In this document: piece after piece, positions 9,153 to 20,055 of the stretch
Layout of the letters: the number at the start of each line of letters is the position of its first letter
How positions within the stretch are numbered: position 1 is the first letter of the stretch
Origin: Sphingobacterium thalpophilum
Lineage (GTDB): Bacteria; Bacteroidota; Bacteroidia; B-17B0; Aurantibacillaceae
Reading direction: 5' to 3'
Length of the DNA: 41,035 nucleotides
NCBI GenBank assembly: GCA_943325195.2
Contig: CALPON020000008.1
Span: 1-41,035 of the forward strand
Program-made: the position numbers and the translations under genes
The notes under the pieces: model-generated
The model's database searches: none
Seen by the model: the letters and a program-made list of their open reading frames with translations, nothing else
Told to the model about the DNA's origin: nothing

Positions 9153-10429
9153 AGGTCTGCAGAGATTTCTTTATCTACCTGCACCACCGGATTTTCATCT
9201 CGGAAAGGATTTCTCGGAATCCATTCTCCAGGCTGAAGGAAAGAGATGAAGGGCTTTTGAATTATTTTGGAAATGGTGTTTTGCGGTTTGATATAGCAAA
9301 TGAGATCCACCGGCTTCGCCCCAACAGTGGTCTTGATTTCCGAAGCAGTGCGACCCAGATTCACGCGATCACATCCATGAAGCAGTCCTTCGTTAATCAT
9401 ACACAATAAAATATTCTGATACAAACAGTATTCCGCATTGAAGTTGTAATCCATGCCAATGTAATGCGCTTCAAGGGACTTGTCCGGCATCACAAAAGCA
9501 CTTGCAAAGGCCATTAAAGTGCCTTCTTTGTAAAACGCTTTCACAACAAATTGCTCGCCAAACAAGCGCTTGACACTGCTGAAATAATCGGCTGGCAATT
9601 TGATCAGCTTAAATTTTGCCTTATTAAATATCTGCGTGTAAAGCGCAAATAATGCGGCTTCTTGCTCTAAAATGGCACTCAGGGGGAGATAGCGCTGCTC
9701 CAGTTGCGAACACGCTTTTATGACACTTCTGGAGCGGTTTCGGTATTTTTTCGAGAATAATTCAAGATACTGTGGCAGTGTTGTCACATTCGCTGGCAGC
9801 GTGACGACCAGATTGGGCTCCACTTTAAAATCATTGTAACGCTTCTGCCTGAAAGCAAGCGCCGGCTGCAAAGGCTCGTGAAAATCTTTAATGAGTACGG
9901 CTGAAATCCCTCCCTTTAATTTATCTTCTTTGGCAATCAAATCCGTCAATTCGAGAAGTAGCGCCGAAGCAATTTCAGGTTCAATGTCCGGCATATGAAA
10001 TCCATAAGGACCGCTGACTAGATTATTTCCGCAGGTCACCAGACGCATGAAGGTTTCATTGCGGTTACTGTCAACATACTTCTCAAATATGCTGAGGCGA
10101 CGACTCGTGTTTTTTTCCACCTGCTTATTAAAGAGGTCCCCGAAAATTCCAGCTTTAAAATCAATCACCTGAAAATATAAAATACCACGGGGCTGCTGAG
10201 CTTCATACAAAATAACGTATCGGCATTGCATTTTACTGAAACTGCCACGCTCAAGAATAGAAAGATAAGCGAGGTTAAAGAAAAGATGGCTGGTTCCTAC
10301 CACTTTTTCCCAATCCTGGGCAGGAACTTCGCTAGCATTTTCAAAAAGAGAAAAATTATAGCTTTTATCGAGTGCCCGGTGAGGCAAAAAACGTTTACGG
10401 GAATAAGCGGGCTTACAAAACAGAAACAT
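9149..10429 (-). CDS. GNAT/FemAB-like acyltransferase family protein
   Basis: SKKYRNRSRSVIKACSQLEQR, LMAFASAFVMPDKSLEAHYIGMDYNFNAEYCLYQNILLCMINEGLLHGCDRVNLGRTASEIK pattern. Confidence 0.6.
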   Translation of the reverse strand: MFLFCKPAYSRKRFLPHRALDKSYNFSLFENASEVPAQDWEKVVGTSHLFFNLAYLSILERGSFSKMQCRYVILYEAQQPRGILYFQVIDFKAGIFGDLFNKQVEKNTSRRLSIFEKYVDSNRNETFMRLVTCGNNLVSGPYGFHMPDIEPEIASALLLELTDLIAKEDKLKGGISAVLIKDFHEPLQPALAFRQKRYNDFKVEPNLVVTLPANVTTLPQYLELFSKKYRNRSRSVIKACSQLEQRYLPLSAILEQEAALFALYTQIFNKAKFKLIKLPADYFSSVKRLFGEQFVVKAFYKEGTLMAFASAFVMPDKSLEAHYIGMDYNFNAEYCLYQNILLCMINEGLLHGCDRVNLGRTASEIKTTVGAKPVDLICYIKPQNTISKIIQKPFISFLQPGEWIPRNPFRDENPVVQVDKEISADL

Positions 10430-10521
10430 GCGCAGCTAAAAGTATACAAATAAAATGGGGGCCACTAGGTGCGATTTATTAAAAATGCCTAAAATCAGAG
10501 CGTATCGAGTATCTTAGTGGC

Positions 10522-11415
10522 ATGAACTGGAAGCAACAGATCAAGGCCATTGATCAAAGTGGTTTAGAGGACCGTGTGCGCCGTTTTCAATCGCGCAGTG
10601 TGAAAGGGGAGGCAAAGATCACCGCTCTGCATCTGGCGCTGAGTATGATCGATCTTACAACACTCGAAGGGAAAGACACGGAAGGAAAAATAACTCAGCT
10701 CTGCCACAAAGCACTTTTTCCATGTCCCGACTTGCCGGATCTCCCCTGCGTTGCAGCGGTCTGCGTCTATCCAAATCATGTTGCACAGGCTAAAAAACAA
10801 TTGTCTCTCACATCTGTGAAAATCGCCTCCGTTGCCACTGCTTTCCCTTCAGGAAACAGCGACAGGAATCAGAAGCTACAGGAAGTCCGCCTGGCAATTG
10901 ATGCAGGAGCTGACGAGGTAGACATGGTCATCAGCCGGGGTAAATTTCTGCAAGGTGAATACGCCTTCGTAGAAGATGAAATTGCGGCGGTCAAGGCGGC
11001 TTGTGGCGAGAGCCGTCTCAAAGTAATTTTAGAAACAGGTGAGATAGGTCCACTTGAAAAAATTCGTCTCGCTGCCGACATAGCCATGGCCGCGGGAGCT
11101 GATTTTATTAAGACATCTACCGGAAAAATTCAGCCAGCTGCGACCTTACCGGTCACGCTGGTCATGCTGGATGCCATTGCTGATTATCACCGCAAAAGCG
11201 GAAGGATGGTGGGTATGAAACCAGCAGGCGGCATTTCAACTGCGAAAACAGCTTTGCACTATTTAGTTATGTTACAGGAAACCCTGGGCGGGGCTTGGAT
11301 GCAGCCGGATTGGTTCCGTTTTGGTGCCAGCAGTCTGGTGAATGACATCGTGCTTCAATTATTAAAACAAAGTCAGGGCGCATACGCTAGTAAGGATTAT
11401 ATAAGTATTGACTAA
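10522..11415 (+). CDS. deoC: Deoxyribose-phosphate aldolase
   Basis: AAVCVYPNHV, ADEVDMVISRGKFL, KVILETGEIG, DFIKTSTGK, VGMKPAGGI motifs. Confidence 0.95.
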   Translation: MNWKQQIKAIDQSGLEDRVRRFQSRSVKGEAKITALHLALSMIDLTTLEGKDTEGKITQLCHKALFPCPDLPDLPCVAAVCVYPNHVAQAKKQLSLTSVKIASVATAFPSGNSDRNQKLQEVRLAIDAGADEVDMVISRGKFLQGEYAFVEDEIAAVKAACGESRLKVILETGEIGPLEKIRLAADIAMAAGADFIKTSTGKIQPAATLPVTLVMLDAIADYHRKSGRMVGMKPAGGISTAKTALHYLVMLQETLGGAWMQPDWFRFGASSLVNDIVLQLLKQSQGAYASKDYISID

Positions 11416-12866
11416 TGAAAAAAGATAACACTTCTCCCTTTCATATCCCCTATTCAGCTGCGCGGGAAAAAACCGAATTTAAAGCGCGCTACGGCCTCTT
11501 TATCAACGGCGCTTTTCGTGCACCCTTATCGAGAAAGTATTTCTCCTCCATTAATCCCGCTACGAAAGAAATTTTAAGTCAGGTCGCTGAGGCTGGCGCT
11601 GCGGATGTTTCCCTCGCGGTCACTTCCGCGCAGACCTGTTACAAAAATACCTGGAGTAAGCTGCCTGGCGCTGAGCGGGGTAAATACCTCTTTCGAATTG
11701 CTCGCCTGATTCAGGAACGCAGCAAAGAACTGGCACTGGCAGAGAGTCTCGACGGAGGCAAACCCATTCGCGAAAGCAGAGACTTTGATCTACCACTTGC
11801 AGCGCAGCATTTTTTCTATTACGCCGGCTGGGCTGATAAAACGGAGTACGCTTTTCCCGGCAAAAAAGTAAAGCCCCTCGGTGTGGCCGCGCAGATTATT
11901 CCCTGGAACTTTCCACTGCTCATGGCGGCTTGGAAAATTGCCCCAGCACTCGCAACTGGCAATACGGTGGTTTTAAAACCGGCAGAAAGCACCAGCCTTT
12001 CTGCTCTTTTGCTTGCAGATATTCTGAGGGATAGCGGACTGCCACCGGGAGCCGTTAACATTATCACTGGCGGAAAAAAAACCGGCGAACAACTTGCTAT
12101 CCATCCTTTAGTAAGCAAACTAGCCTTTACCGGCAGCACCGCAACGGGCAAGCACTTACAGAATTTACTGTCGGGGACGGAGAAAAAAATGAGTTTAGAA
12201 CTCGGTGGGAAATCCGCTCATGTCCTTTTAGAAGATGCCGCTATTAATGAAGCCGTGGAAGGAATCATTCAAGCCATCTTTTTTAATCAGGGGCATGTGT
12301 GCTCTGCTGGCTCCCGTTTATTTGTGCAGGAATCCATTGCGGAAGAAGTGATTTATAAACTGAAAAAACGAATGGAAACGCTCATCATTGGAGACCCAAT
12401 GGATAAGAATACCGATATAGGTGCCATCAACAATGAACAACAATTCAAAAAAATAAATTCCTATTTACAAGAGGTTCGCGCAGAAGGTCTAGAAGTCTTT
12501 GACTGCGGTCAAGCGCTGCCACCACAGGGCTATTACTGCCGCCCGACTCTGGTCATCGGAGCAGGACAGAGTCACCGCATCGTTCAGGAAGAGATTTTTG
12601 GTCCCGTGCTGAGCGTGCAGACGTTTAGGACGGTGGACGAAGCGATTGAGAAAGCCAACGCGACGCCGTATGGACTTGCTGCGGGCATATGGACCGATAA
12701 AGGTGCACGCGCGCTTGGCCTTGCAAGGCGCATGAATGCGGGTACCGTGTGGATTAATGGGTACAATAAGTTTGATCCGACCGCTGCATTTGGTGGTTTT
12801 AAAGAAAGTGGCTTTGGGCGGGAAGGCGGCATTGCTGGTTTACTTCCTTACATTCAATGGGCTTAG
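11415..12866 (+). CDS. Aldehyde dehydrogenase family protein
   Basis: IIPWNFPLLMAAWKIAPALATGNTVVLKPAE, LELGGKSAHVL, NQGHVCSAGSRLFV; TAATG overlap with deoC. Confidence 0.92.
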   Translation: MKKDNTSPFHIPYSAAREKTEFKARYGLFINGAFRAPLSRKYFSSINPATKEILSQVAEAGAADVSLAVTSAQTCYKNTWSKLPGAERGKYLFRIARLIQERSKELALAESLDGGKPIRESRDFDLPLAAQHFFYYAGWADKTEYAFPGKKVKPLGVAAQIIPWNFPLLMAAWKIAPALATGNTVVLKPAESTSLSALLLADILRDSGLPPGAVNIITGGKKTGEQLAIHPLVSKLAFTGSTATGKHLQNLLSGTEKKMSLELGGKSAHVLLEDAAINEAVEGIIQAIFFNQGHVCSAGSRLFVQESIAEEVIYKLKKRMETLIIGDPMDKNTDIGAINNEQQFKKINSYLQEVRAEGLEVFDCGQALPPQGYYCRPTLVIGAGQSHRIVQEEIFGPVLSVQTFRTVDEAIEKANATPYGLAAGIWTDKGARALGLARRMNAGTVWINGYNKFDPTAAFGGFKESGFGREGGIAGLLPYIQWA

Positions 12867-12893
12867 ACCATATTTTTAATTATTTTTACAAGG

Positions 12894-14786
12894 ATGTACA
12901 GACTCTTTAACTTGTTCTGGCAATATAATTTACCGCGCTGGTCGATTCTTATTATCGATACGCTGGTATGCGCTTTTGCCCTGAGCCTGGCCTTTTTAAT
13001 TCGTTTCGATTTTAACAGTATGCCAGCCGCGGATGCTGAAAATCTGAAAATGGATTACGTCATCATCCTCTCTATTCGCTTTTTATCGTTCGCTCTATCA
13101 AAAACCTACAAAGGCGTGGTACGCTATACCAGTTCGCGCGATACGGTCCGTATTTTCGCTGTCATTCTCTCAGGGACCTTCACGGTTATTCTTATCAATC
13201 AAATCTGGTTTGTCTTCAAGGAAAGTTACTTTATTTCGAATGCGGTGATTATCATCGATGGACTGGTGAGTTTGTTTTTAATGGTCAGTTCAAGGCTTGC
13301 GGTCAAAGCTCTGTATTCGGAGTTAAAGAATCCTGCAAAGGACAAGCTGAATGTGCTGATATTTGGCGCAGGAGAAAGCGGCATCATCACGAAGCGGACA
13401 CTGGACAGAGATGCCGCCATTAAGTATCGGGTTATTGGCTTTATAGATGACGATCAGAAAAAACACGGGCGCTCTTTTGAAGGTGTTTTCGTTTATTCAC
13501 TAGATAAACTCCCTGCATTGAGCAGAGAGTATAATATTGAGTTTGTCATTATTTCGATTCAGAAACTTTCCATTAGAAAGAAAAATGAACTTACCGACCA
13601 GTGCTTAGCTGAAAATGTTCGTGTTCTAAATGTACCTCCTGCTGCTAAGTGGATCAATGGCGAATTAAGTTTTAATCAAATTAAAAGTATTCGTATTGAA
13701 GATTTACTGGAGAGAGATCCGATCCGTCTTGACGAAGCACAAATTGGTGAGCACCTGCGCGGTAAAGTGGTATTGATAACTGGCGCGGCGGGCAGTATTG
13801 GTTCAGAACTGGCGCGACAGTGCCTGCGTTTTAATCCTAAGAAATTATACCTGCTCGATCAGGCTGAATCGCCATTGCATGAGCTGGACCTTGAGTTTTC
13901 AGACCGTACAGATCGTCCCGCATACGAAGTAGTCATGGCCGATGTTCGCAATGAAGACCGAATGCGGAATGTTTTTAAAACGTTTTGCCCCCACATTGTC
14001 TTTCATGCTGCCGCCTACAAGCATGTACCCATGATGGAAAATAATCCCAGTGAATCCTTGCTGACGAACGTGCTGGGGACAAAAATTGTAGCTGACCTTT
14101 CCGATGAATTTCGTGTTGAACGCTTTGTTTTTGTTAGCACCGATAAAGCGGTGAATCCAACCAATGTAATGGGAGCCAGCAAACGTATAGCAGAGATTTA
14201 TATTCAAAGCCTTGGCAAAAAAAGTAGTACGAAATTCATCACGACCCGTTTTGGCAACGTACTAGGCTCTAATGGTTCCGTCATTCCCCGTTTTAAAAAA
14301 CAGATTGAAGCAGGAGGGCCTATTACCATTACTGATCCTGAGATAACCCGCTATTTTATGACCATTCCAGAGGCCAGTCAGCTGGTGCTGGAAGCTGCAT
14401 CAATGGGCAATGGGGGCGAGATATTTGTCTTTGATATGGGGGAATCAATCCGCATTGTAGACCTGGCAAAAAAAATGATTCAGTTGGTAGGACTTAAAGA
14501 GGGGAAAGATATCCGAATTATCTACACGGGACTTCGACCCGGTGAAAAGTTGTATGAGGAGCTGCTTGCCAATGCAGAGAATACCCTGCCAACACATCAT
14601 GCACAAATATTGATTGGCAAGGTGCGTGAATACGCCTATGAAGAAGTAAAGGTCATTATCGAGCACCTCATCGAGTCCTTCGACACCCAAAATAATGAAC
14701 TCATTGTGCAGCGGATGAAAGAACTGGTCCCTGAATTTAAAAGCAACAATTCGATATTTCAAAAGTTAGATAATAAACAAGCCTGA
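12894..14786 (+). CDS. Membrane-bound nucleoside-diphosphate sugar 4,6-dehydratase/epimerase (CapD/WbpM-like)
   Basis: N-terminal TM segments; VLITGAAGSIGSELARQ, FHAAAYKHVPMMENNPSESLLTNVLGT, FVSTDKAVNPTNVMGASKRIAE. Confidence 0.93.
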   Translation: MYRLFNLFWQYNLPRWSILIIDTLVCAFALSLAFLIRFDFNSMPAADAENLKMDYVIILSIRFLSFALSKTYKGVVRYTSSRDTVRIFAVILSGTFTVILINQIWFVFKESYFISNAVIIIDGLVSLFLMVSSRLAVKALYSELKNPAKDKLNVLIFGAGESGIITKRTLDRDAAIKYRVIGFIDDDQKKHGRSFEGVFVYSLDKLPALSREYNIEFVIISIQKLSIRKKNELTDQCLAENVRVLNVPPAAKWINGELSFNQIKSIRIEDLLERDPIRLDEAQIGEHLRGKVVLITGAAGSIGSELARQCLRFNPKKLYLLDQAESPLHELDLEFSDRTDRPAYEVVMADVRNEDRMRNVFKTFCPHIVFHAAAYKHVPMMENNPSESLLTNVLGTKIVADLSDEFRVERFVFVSTDKAVNPTNVMGASKRIAEIYIQSLGKKSSTKFITTRFGNVLGSNGSVIPRFKKQIEAGGPITITDPEITRYFMTIPEASQLVLEAASMGNGGEIFVFDMGESIRIVDLAKKMIQLVGLKEGKDIRIIYTGLRPGEKLYEELLANAENTLPTHHAQILIGKVREYAYEEVKVIIEHLIESFDTQNNELIVQRMKELVPEFKSNNSIFQKLDNKQA

Positions 14787-16399
14787 TGAGAAAATTACTC
14801 CTGCTCCTTATTCTAGTACCCGCTTATTTAAGCAGCCAGAGTAAAAAACCAAGACTAGTGGTGAGCATCGTCGTGGACCAAATGCGCAACGACTACATCT
14901 ATCGCTACTGGAGTCGATTTTCAGACGGGGGGTTTAAGCGCCTCGTGACAGAAGGGACCCATTTCAGGAACGCCCATTACAATTACATTCCCACCTACAC
15001 AGGTCCGGGCCACGCAAGTATCTACACAGGCACCACACCCCGACACCATGGCATTATAGGAAATGACTGGTACGATAAGCGGCGTAAAATCTGGACCAGT
15101 TGTGTCAAGGATGAAACCGAGCAAAGCATCGGAACTGTTAATGAAAATGGTAAAGCATCCCCGAAAAAATTACTAGCCAGCACCATTGGAGACGAATTAA
15201 AGCTGAGTACAAATGGAAAAGCAAAAGTCTTCAGTTTAGCCCTGAAAGACCGAAGCGCTATTCTTCCCGCCGGGCATGCGGCAGACGCTGCCTTCTGGCT
15301 GGATGAAGCCAGTGGTAATTTTATTTCTTCCACAGCCTATCTCAGTGCACTGCCCAAGTGGCTGGAGCAATTTAATTCAGAAAAAAAAGCGGAAAAATAC
15401 CTCACAACCGGCTGGCAGACTTTATATCCGATTGCCAGCTACACAGCATCCCTTCCGGATGACAATAAGTACGAAGCCCATCCTTTCTCTGAAAAACCTG
15501 TCTTTCCCTACTCCTTTCAATCGTATTTAAATAAAAAAAATACCGGCATCATCAGAGGCACACCCTTTGGAAATAGCCTGACGAAGGACCTCGCAATCGC
15601 CTGCCTCAAAAACGAAAGTCTGGGTAAAGACGACATCAGCGATTTGTTCTGTATTAGTTTCTCCAGCACAGACATTGTAGGCCATTCTTATGGCCCCCGT
15701 TCCGTTGAAATTGAGGATGTTTATTTGCGATTAGACCGTGACCTCGCTGAACTACTGCAGGCTTTAGATCAGGAAGTCGGCAAAGACAATTACGTCTTGA
15801 TGCTCACTGCTGACCATGGCGGGGCTGAAGTACCGGCACACTTGCAAGATTTAAAAATGAGTGGTGGCTATTTGCGTGATAAGGAACTTTCCAAAACTAT
15901 TAAACAGTTTTTATGGGAGAACTATGGCGACAGTACCTGGATGGAAAGTCTCAGTAATGCACAGATTTTTCTGAACGAACAGAAAATCAATGAGAAAAAG
16001 GCAAACGTGCAGGAAGTCGAAGCCCGGCTCTGTCGCTTTTTGACGGGCATCAACGGCGTCGCTGAAGCCTATTCTTCGGCGGTTATGAGGGATGCTGCAT
16101 TTGGCCTTAGCGATATCCGGAATTTACTTCAAAATGGCTATAACCATCAGCGTAGCGGAAATATCTGCTATGTTTATCAACCCGCCTGGATGGACTATGA
16201 AGAGAAAGGGACCACGCATGGGGCAGGTTATTCGTATGATACGCATGTGCCTGTCATTTTTTACGGTAGCAGTATCGTCCGATCTGAACGACTGGATTAC
16301 ATGAGCATTACCCAAATTGCACCGACACTCTGCGAACTGCTTCGCATCTCACAACCCAACGCCTGTTCTTCTGCTCCCTTACTGAATGTCACCAAATGA
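14786..16399 (+). CDS. Secreted alkaline phosphatase, PafA-like
   Basis: Signal peptide; LVVSIVVDQMRNDYIYRY, NYIPTYTGPGHASIYTGTTPRHHGIIGNDWYD, LTADHGGAEVP; overlaps the preceding stop. Confidence 0.88.
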   Translation: MRKLLLLLILVPAYLSSQSKKPRLVVSIVVDQMRNDYIYRYWSRFSDGGFKRLVTEGTHFRNAHYNYIPTYTGPGHASIYTGTTPRHHGIIGNDWYDKRRKIWTSCVKDETEQSIGTVNENGKASPKKLLASTIGDELKLSTNGKAKVFSLALKDRSAILPAGHAADAAFWLDEASGNFISSTAYLSALPKWLEQFNSEKKAEKYLTTGWQTLYPIASYTASLPDDNKYEAHPFSEKPVFPYSFQSYLNKKNTGIIRGTPFGNSLTKDLAIACLKNESLGKDDISDLFCISFSSTDIVGHSYGPRSVEIEDVYLRLDRDLAELLQALDQEVGKDNYVLMLTADHGGAEVPAHLQDLKMSGGYLRDKELSKTIKQFLWENYGDSTWMESLSNAQIFLNEQKINEKKANVQEVEARLCRFLTGINGVAEAYSSAVMRDAAFGLSDIRNLLQNGYNHQRSGNICYVYQPAWMDYEEKGTTHGAGYSYDTHVPVIFYGSSIVRSERLDYMSITQIAPTLCELLRISQPNACSSAPLLNVTK

Positions 16400-17589
16400 A
16401 AAAAACAATCACCATCACGCTGACTTTGATTGTGCTTTTCAGTTCCTGTCATGTTGGCCGCTTTTTCATCTATAACTTTTCAGATATAAGAGATTATAAA
16501 AAATTTCCCTACCGACCATTGAAACCGGCACCAGAGCCGTTTTACTTTAAGCCGAAAACTAATCAAACTATTCAGGTAAATCCTAAAGATAAAAAGGGTC
16601 GCGAACATAATTTTGAGGAAGTATTACAAAAAAACGGCACTGTTAGTTTTCTGGTCATCAGAAACGACAGTATCATTTATGACTGGACAAGGAACACGTA
16701 TGATTCCGCAAGTATCATTCCTTCTTTTAGCATGGCAAAATCGTTTGTCTCGGCTTTGGTAGGAATTGCTATTGGAGAAGGAAGCATTAAAAGTACGGCG
16801 GAACCCATCACGAACTATCTTGCGCTTCCTGCCAATAAAGGATTTGAAAAGATTACGATTCAGCATCTGCTGGACATGCAGTCGGGTATTCACTTCATTG
16901 AAAATTATTATAATCCCTTCGGAGATGTCGCCAAATTCTATTATGGCAATCACCTGCGTAAATACGTCAAACACCTTCGAATCGCCAAACCCCCAGGATC
17001 CGAATTTGAATACCTAAGTCTCAACACCGAACTCCTGGCCATGATTGTAGAAAAGGCAAGTGGTAAAACCTGTACTGCATACCTTCAGGAAAAGCTGTGG
17101 ACGCCAATCGGAATGCAGTTTTCCGCTAGCTGGAGCATTGACAGCAAGAAAGGTGACATGGAAAAAGCGTTTTGCTGTATCAATGCGCGCACCATCGACT
17201 TTGCAAAATTAGGTAGATTGTATTTAAAAAAAGGCGAGTGGAATGGTCAGCAATTAATTCCCCGCAGTTGGGTGGAAGCCTCGGTTTATGATAGCTCCGA
17301 CCGTAATGATTTTATGTATACAAATATGTGGTGGCATACGCGTCTTTATTCGGAAATCTCAGATACCGTAAAAATAAAAACCGCCTACCGCATTGCATAC
17401 ATAAAAGGCAATAAGGATAAGCCCTACGTCGTGTCACCGGCAGGAGATTTTTTTGCGCAGGGTCACCTAGGACAGTTCATCTATGTGTATCCGAAAAGCA
17501 ATATAGTAATTGTGCGCCTCGGGAAAAATGAAGGCAAAATCTACTGGCCTCAACTGATGCGCAGTATCGCCATCAAAAACACTTTATAA
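16396..17589 (+). CDS. Beta-lactamase-like serine hydrolase, predicted lipoprotein
   Basis: Lipobox LFSSC; PSFSMAKSFVSALVGIAI (SxxK), FEYLSLNTELLA; ATGA overlap with the upstream gene. Confidence 0.85.
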   Translation: MKKTITITLTLIVLFSSCHVGRFFIYNFSDIRDYKKFPYRPLKPAPEPFYFKPKTNQTIQVNPKDKKGREHNFEEVLQKNGTVSFLVIRNDSIIYDWTRNTYDSASIIPSFSMAKSFVSALVGIAIGEGSIKSTAEPITNYLALPANKGFEKITIQHLLDMQSGIHFIENYYNPFGDVAKFYYGNHLRKYVKHLRIAKPPGSEFEYLSLNTELLAMIVEKASGKTCTAYLQEKLWTPIGMQFSASWSIDSKKGDMEKAFCCINARTIDFAKLGRLYLKKGEWNGQQLIPRSWVEASVYDSSDRNDFMYTNMWWHTRLYSEISDTVKIKTAYRIAYIKGNKDKPYVVSPAGDFFAQGHLGQFIYVYPKSNIVIVRLGKNEGKIYWPQLMRSIAIKNTL

Positions 17590-20055
17590 ACCCGCTGAAG
17601 ATTTATGTCCAAAGCTGATGCGCATGTTTTTCGTCGGGCCGCGGTAATTTAATTTAAGACCCTTAATATTTCCTGCATTTTCCCCGGAGGACTTCGGTAT
17701 ATAATTTTTACTACGTTTTCTTAAATTACTCCAGGGCACAAGCAGATTGATGTTCGAAACCCCTTTGAAGTTGTATAAGCCATCGACGACAAAAAAATTG
17801 AAAACGCTGCTGGCCACTTCCAATTCATCAATACGCATTCGGTACCCTTCAAAATGAAAATTCTCACTCAGCTCGGAAAATGAAATATCATTAAAGTCCC
17901 TGTTTCTGAGCAAGAGCGTTGCCAAATTTTGCAAGGGTTCGAAATTCAGAAGATGCCCTTCCCTTAGTTTCAGGCGGACATCACTTTTAAGCGTGCTAGA
18001 AATAATTTCAAATTTTTCGTCCAGCTCCGTCAGAACTTTTGCTTCACAACTCAGAACACCTTTGATATTATCGGCAGTCACCGCATCCTGTCGGAAATTT
18101 TCGAACTGCGAAAATAATTTGGTAACGTTGACATTGGAAAGAGAAAGATCGGCGCGCAACAGCGTAAAATCGGACAGAGTGCCATGGGCCAAGATGCGGC
18201 CTTCACAGGCATTTACAGCAATAGACTTGATGTTTAAGAAGTCGTTTTTGTAAAAAAGATCTGCATTGGCGTATTCAGCGACTACTTTGCGAATAAGCAT
18301 TTTACGTGCAAACAACTGCACATTAAATTCGAAGTGACTGAGGCCAGCATCGCTGAGTTTTTCAATTCCGGATTTTTCTGCCTTTTTATTTTTATTCTCT
18401 GCAGGTCCACTCGAGGAGTTAACTCTACTGACTGCCCGCTCTTTTTCTGCAAAAAGCGGATTCAAATCGAGCACATCAGCATGAGCGGCGACCTTCGCTT
18501 TAAAGCCACTGCAGTGTCCAAACAGATAGGGTGTAAAATCGTCCGCTTTTCCTTTTAGCAGGGCAGTACCGACAATGGTTTTTAGTCTGAGCGAATCAAA
18601 CTCCAAATCGCGATTGTTCAATGTCGCCACACCATTTATGACATAGTTGAAAGGCCGGTTAAATTCCCTGTAGCTCAACTCCTTAAACAACAGCCGAGCG
18701 CGCAGCCGCATGGGCTTATCTAGAAACTCATGTTCATTTAATTTTACTGCAGGTCCGGAATAGGCGATAGTAGCCCTCACTTTTCCCTTCAATAAAAAAT
18801 CCCGAGCGACTTTAAAATCTACATCCTCAGCTTTGATGTCGAGTTGCCCGCCAAAGGACAGAAAGGGTTCTGCAAGGTTGCTGACCTTAAGGCGTCCCGA
18901 AAAAGGAAAATTATAGACATACCCCTTTAAGGGATATATCATCAGTGTAGCCTTGGCCATATCGCCTTTGGTCTTCGTGCTATCAATCGAACGCAGACGC
19001 GCCTTAAAATTGACATGCGAATAGGGTACTTTGCTATGGCCCATGGTCAAGCTCTGATCTTTTCCTTCAAAGTCCAGAATAAAAGCTGGTTCCTGTCGCT
19101 GCCCGGGATTGGTGACCAGAAGCAGAGAAGCTCGGAGTGTTTTTCGGATATTAAAATTATCCATCACGCGTTGAATGCCCGGCGGAAGCAGTTCCGCAAT
19201 TTTATTGTAATTAGCCTGCAACAGACTGGTGGAGAAGGCCAAACGTTGCTCATCTTTTTTTTCAAATAACAACCAGAATGGATAGCTTTCTTTGTCAATA
19301 ACCGCAAGGGAGCCCGGCATAGCGAAAAATGATTTAAGCTCCTTGTTCCAAACCAGGCGCGTATCCAGTTGCACCTCTTTATCGTGCAGAAAAGAACCTC
19401 GGCGGGAATTAAAGATTAGGTCGACGACTTTGACCTTCCCTTTCACGGTCGCAATCAAACCTTCCTCGTAATTCTGAATGCGCAGATCCTGCTGTTTGAT
19501 GACGACATTAAAATCCTGTCGTCTACCTTTGTCCTGATAATGAACCTGGCAGTTTTTTAAATGAATAGTGCGTAATTCAAAATTTATTTTTTGTTTCTCC
19601 TGCTCTGCTTCGCTTCCAAGTGCATTGGCTGAGGTGTGGACTAAGGTGTCGCGCTCTTTAAAAATGAAATTAGATGCTCCATCCGTCTCTTTACGCAAGG
19701 CTATTACCGCGTCGTTGATGGCAATGTGCCGGACCACAACCTGTCCCTTCCGTAACTGTCTTAAATCAAACGCAAAGGCCAGACTGCGGGCACTCAGCGC
19801 AGGGGGACTTGTGGCTGGTGCATAAGCACTGCGAACAAGTACGTCATTAAAATCAACTGAAGCATGCGGCCAATTATCAAAAAAGGAAATTTGTACATCT
19901 TTCATCTGAAGTACGATACCATGGCGTTCTTCTAGCTCTTTAATTAGACGATCACTCAGATCTTTCTTATAAAAAGCAAGTAATAAAAACGCGACAATCA
20001 TTAGCAGCACAACTGTAATGATTAGGCCAAGGAGTATCCACTTAATAACTTTCAT
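17584..20055 (-). CDS. AsmA-like membrane protein
   Basis: N-terminal TM, QISFFDNWPHASVDFNDVLV and C-terminal LTADLSLSNVNVTKLFSQFENF / NIKGVLSC pattern. Confidence 0.75.
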   Translation of the reverse strand: MKVIKWILLGLIITVVLLMIVAFLLLAFYKKDLSDRLIKELEERHGIVLQMKDVQISFFDNWPHASVDFNDVLVRSAYAPATSPPALSARSLAFAFDLRQLRKGQVVVRHIAINDAVIALRKETDGASNFIFKERDTLVHTSANALGSEAEQEKQKINFELRTIHLKNCQVHYQDKGRRQDFNVVIKQQDLRIQNYEEGLIATVKGKVKVVDLIFNSRRGSFLHDKEVQLDTRLVWNKELKSFFAMPGSLAVIDKESYPFWLLFEKKDEQRLAFSTSLLQANYNKIAELLPPGIQRVMDNFNIRKTLRASLLLVTNPGQRQEPAFILDFEGKDQSLTMGHSKVPYSHVNFKARLRSIDSTKTKGDMAKATLMIYPLKGYVYNFPFSGRLKVSNLAEPFLSFGGQLDIKAEDVDFKVARDFLLKGKVRATIAYSGPAVKLNEHEFLDKPMRLRARLLFKELSYREFNRPFNYVINGVATLNNRDLEFDSLRLKTIVGTALLKGKADDFTPYLFGHCSGFKAKVAAHADVLDLNPLFAEKERAVSRVNSSSGPAENKNKKAEKSGIEKLSDAGLSHFEFNVQLFARKMLIRKVVAEYANADLFYKNDFLNIKSIAVNACEGRILAHGTLSDFTLLRADLSLSNVNVTKLFSQFENFRQDAVTADNIKGVLSCEAKVLTELDEKFEIISSTLKSDVRLKLREGHLLNFEPLQNLATLLLRNRDFNDISFSELSENFHFEGYRMRIDELEVASSVFNFFVVDGLYNFKGVSNINLLVPWSNLRKRSKNYIPKSSGENAGNIKGLKLNYRGPTKNMRISFGHKSSAGL

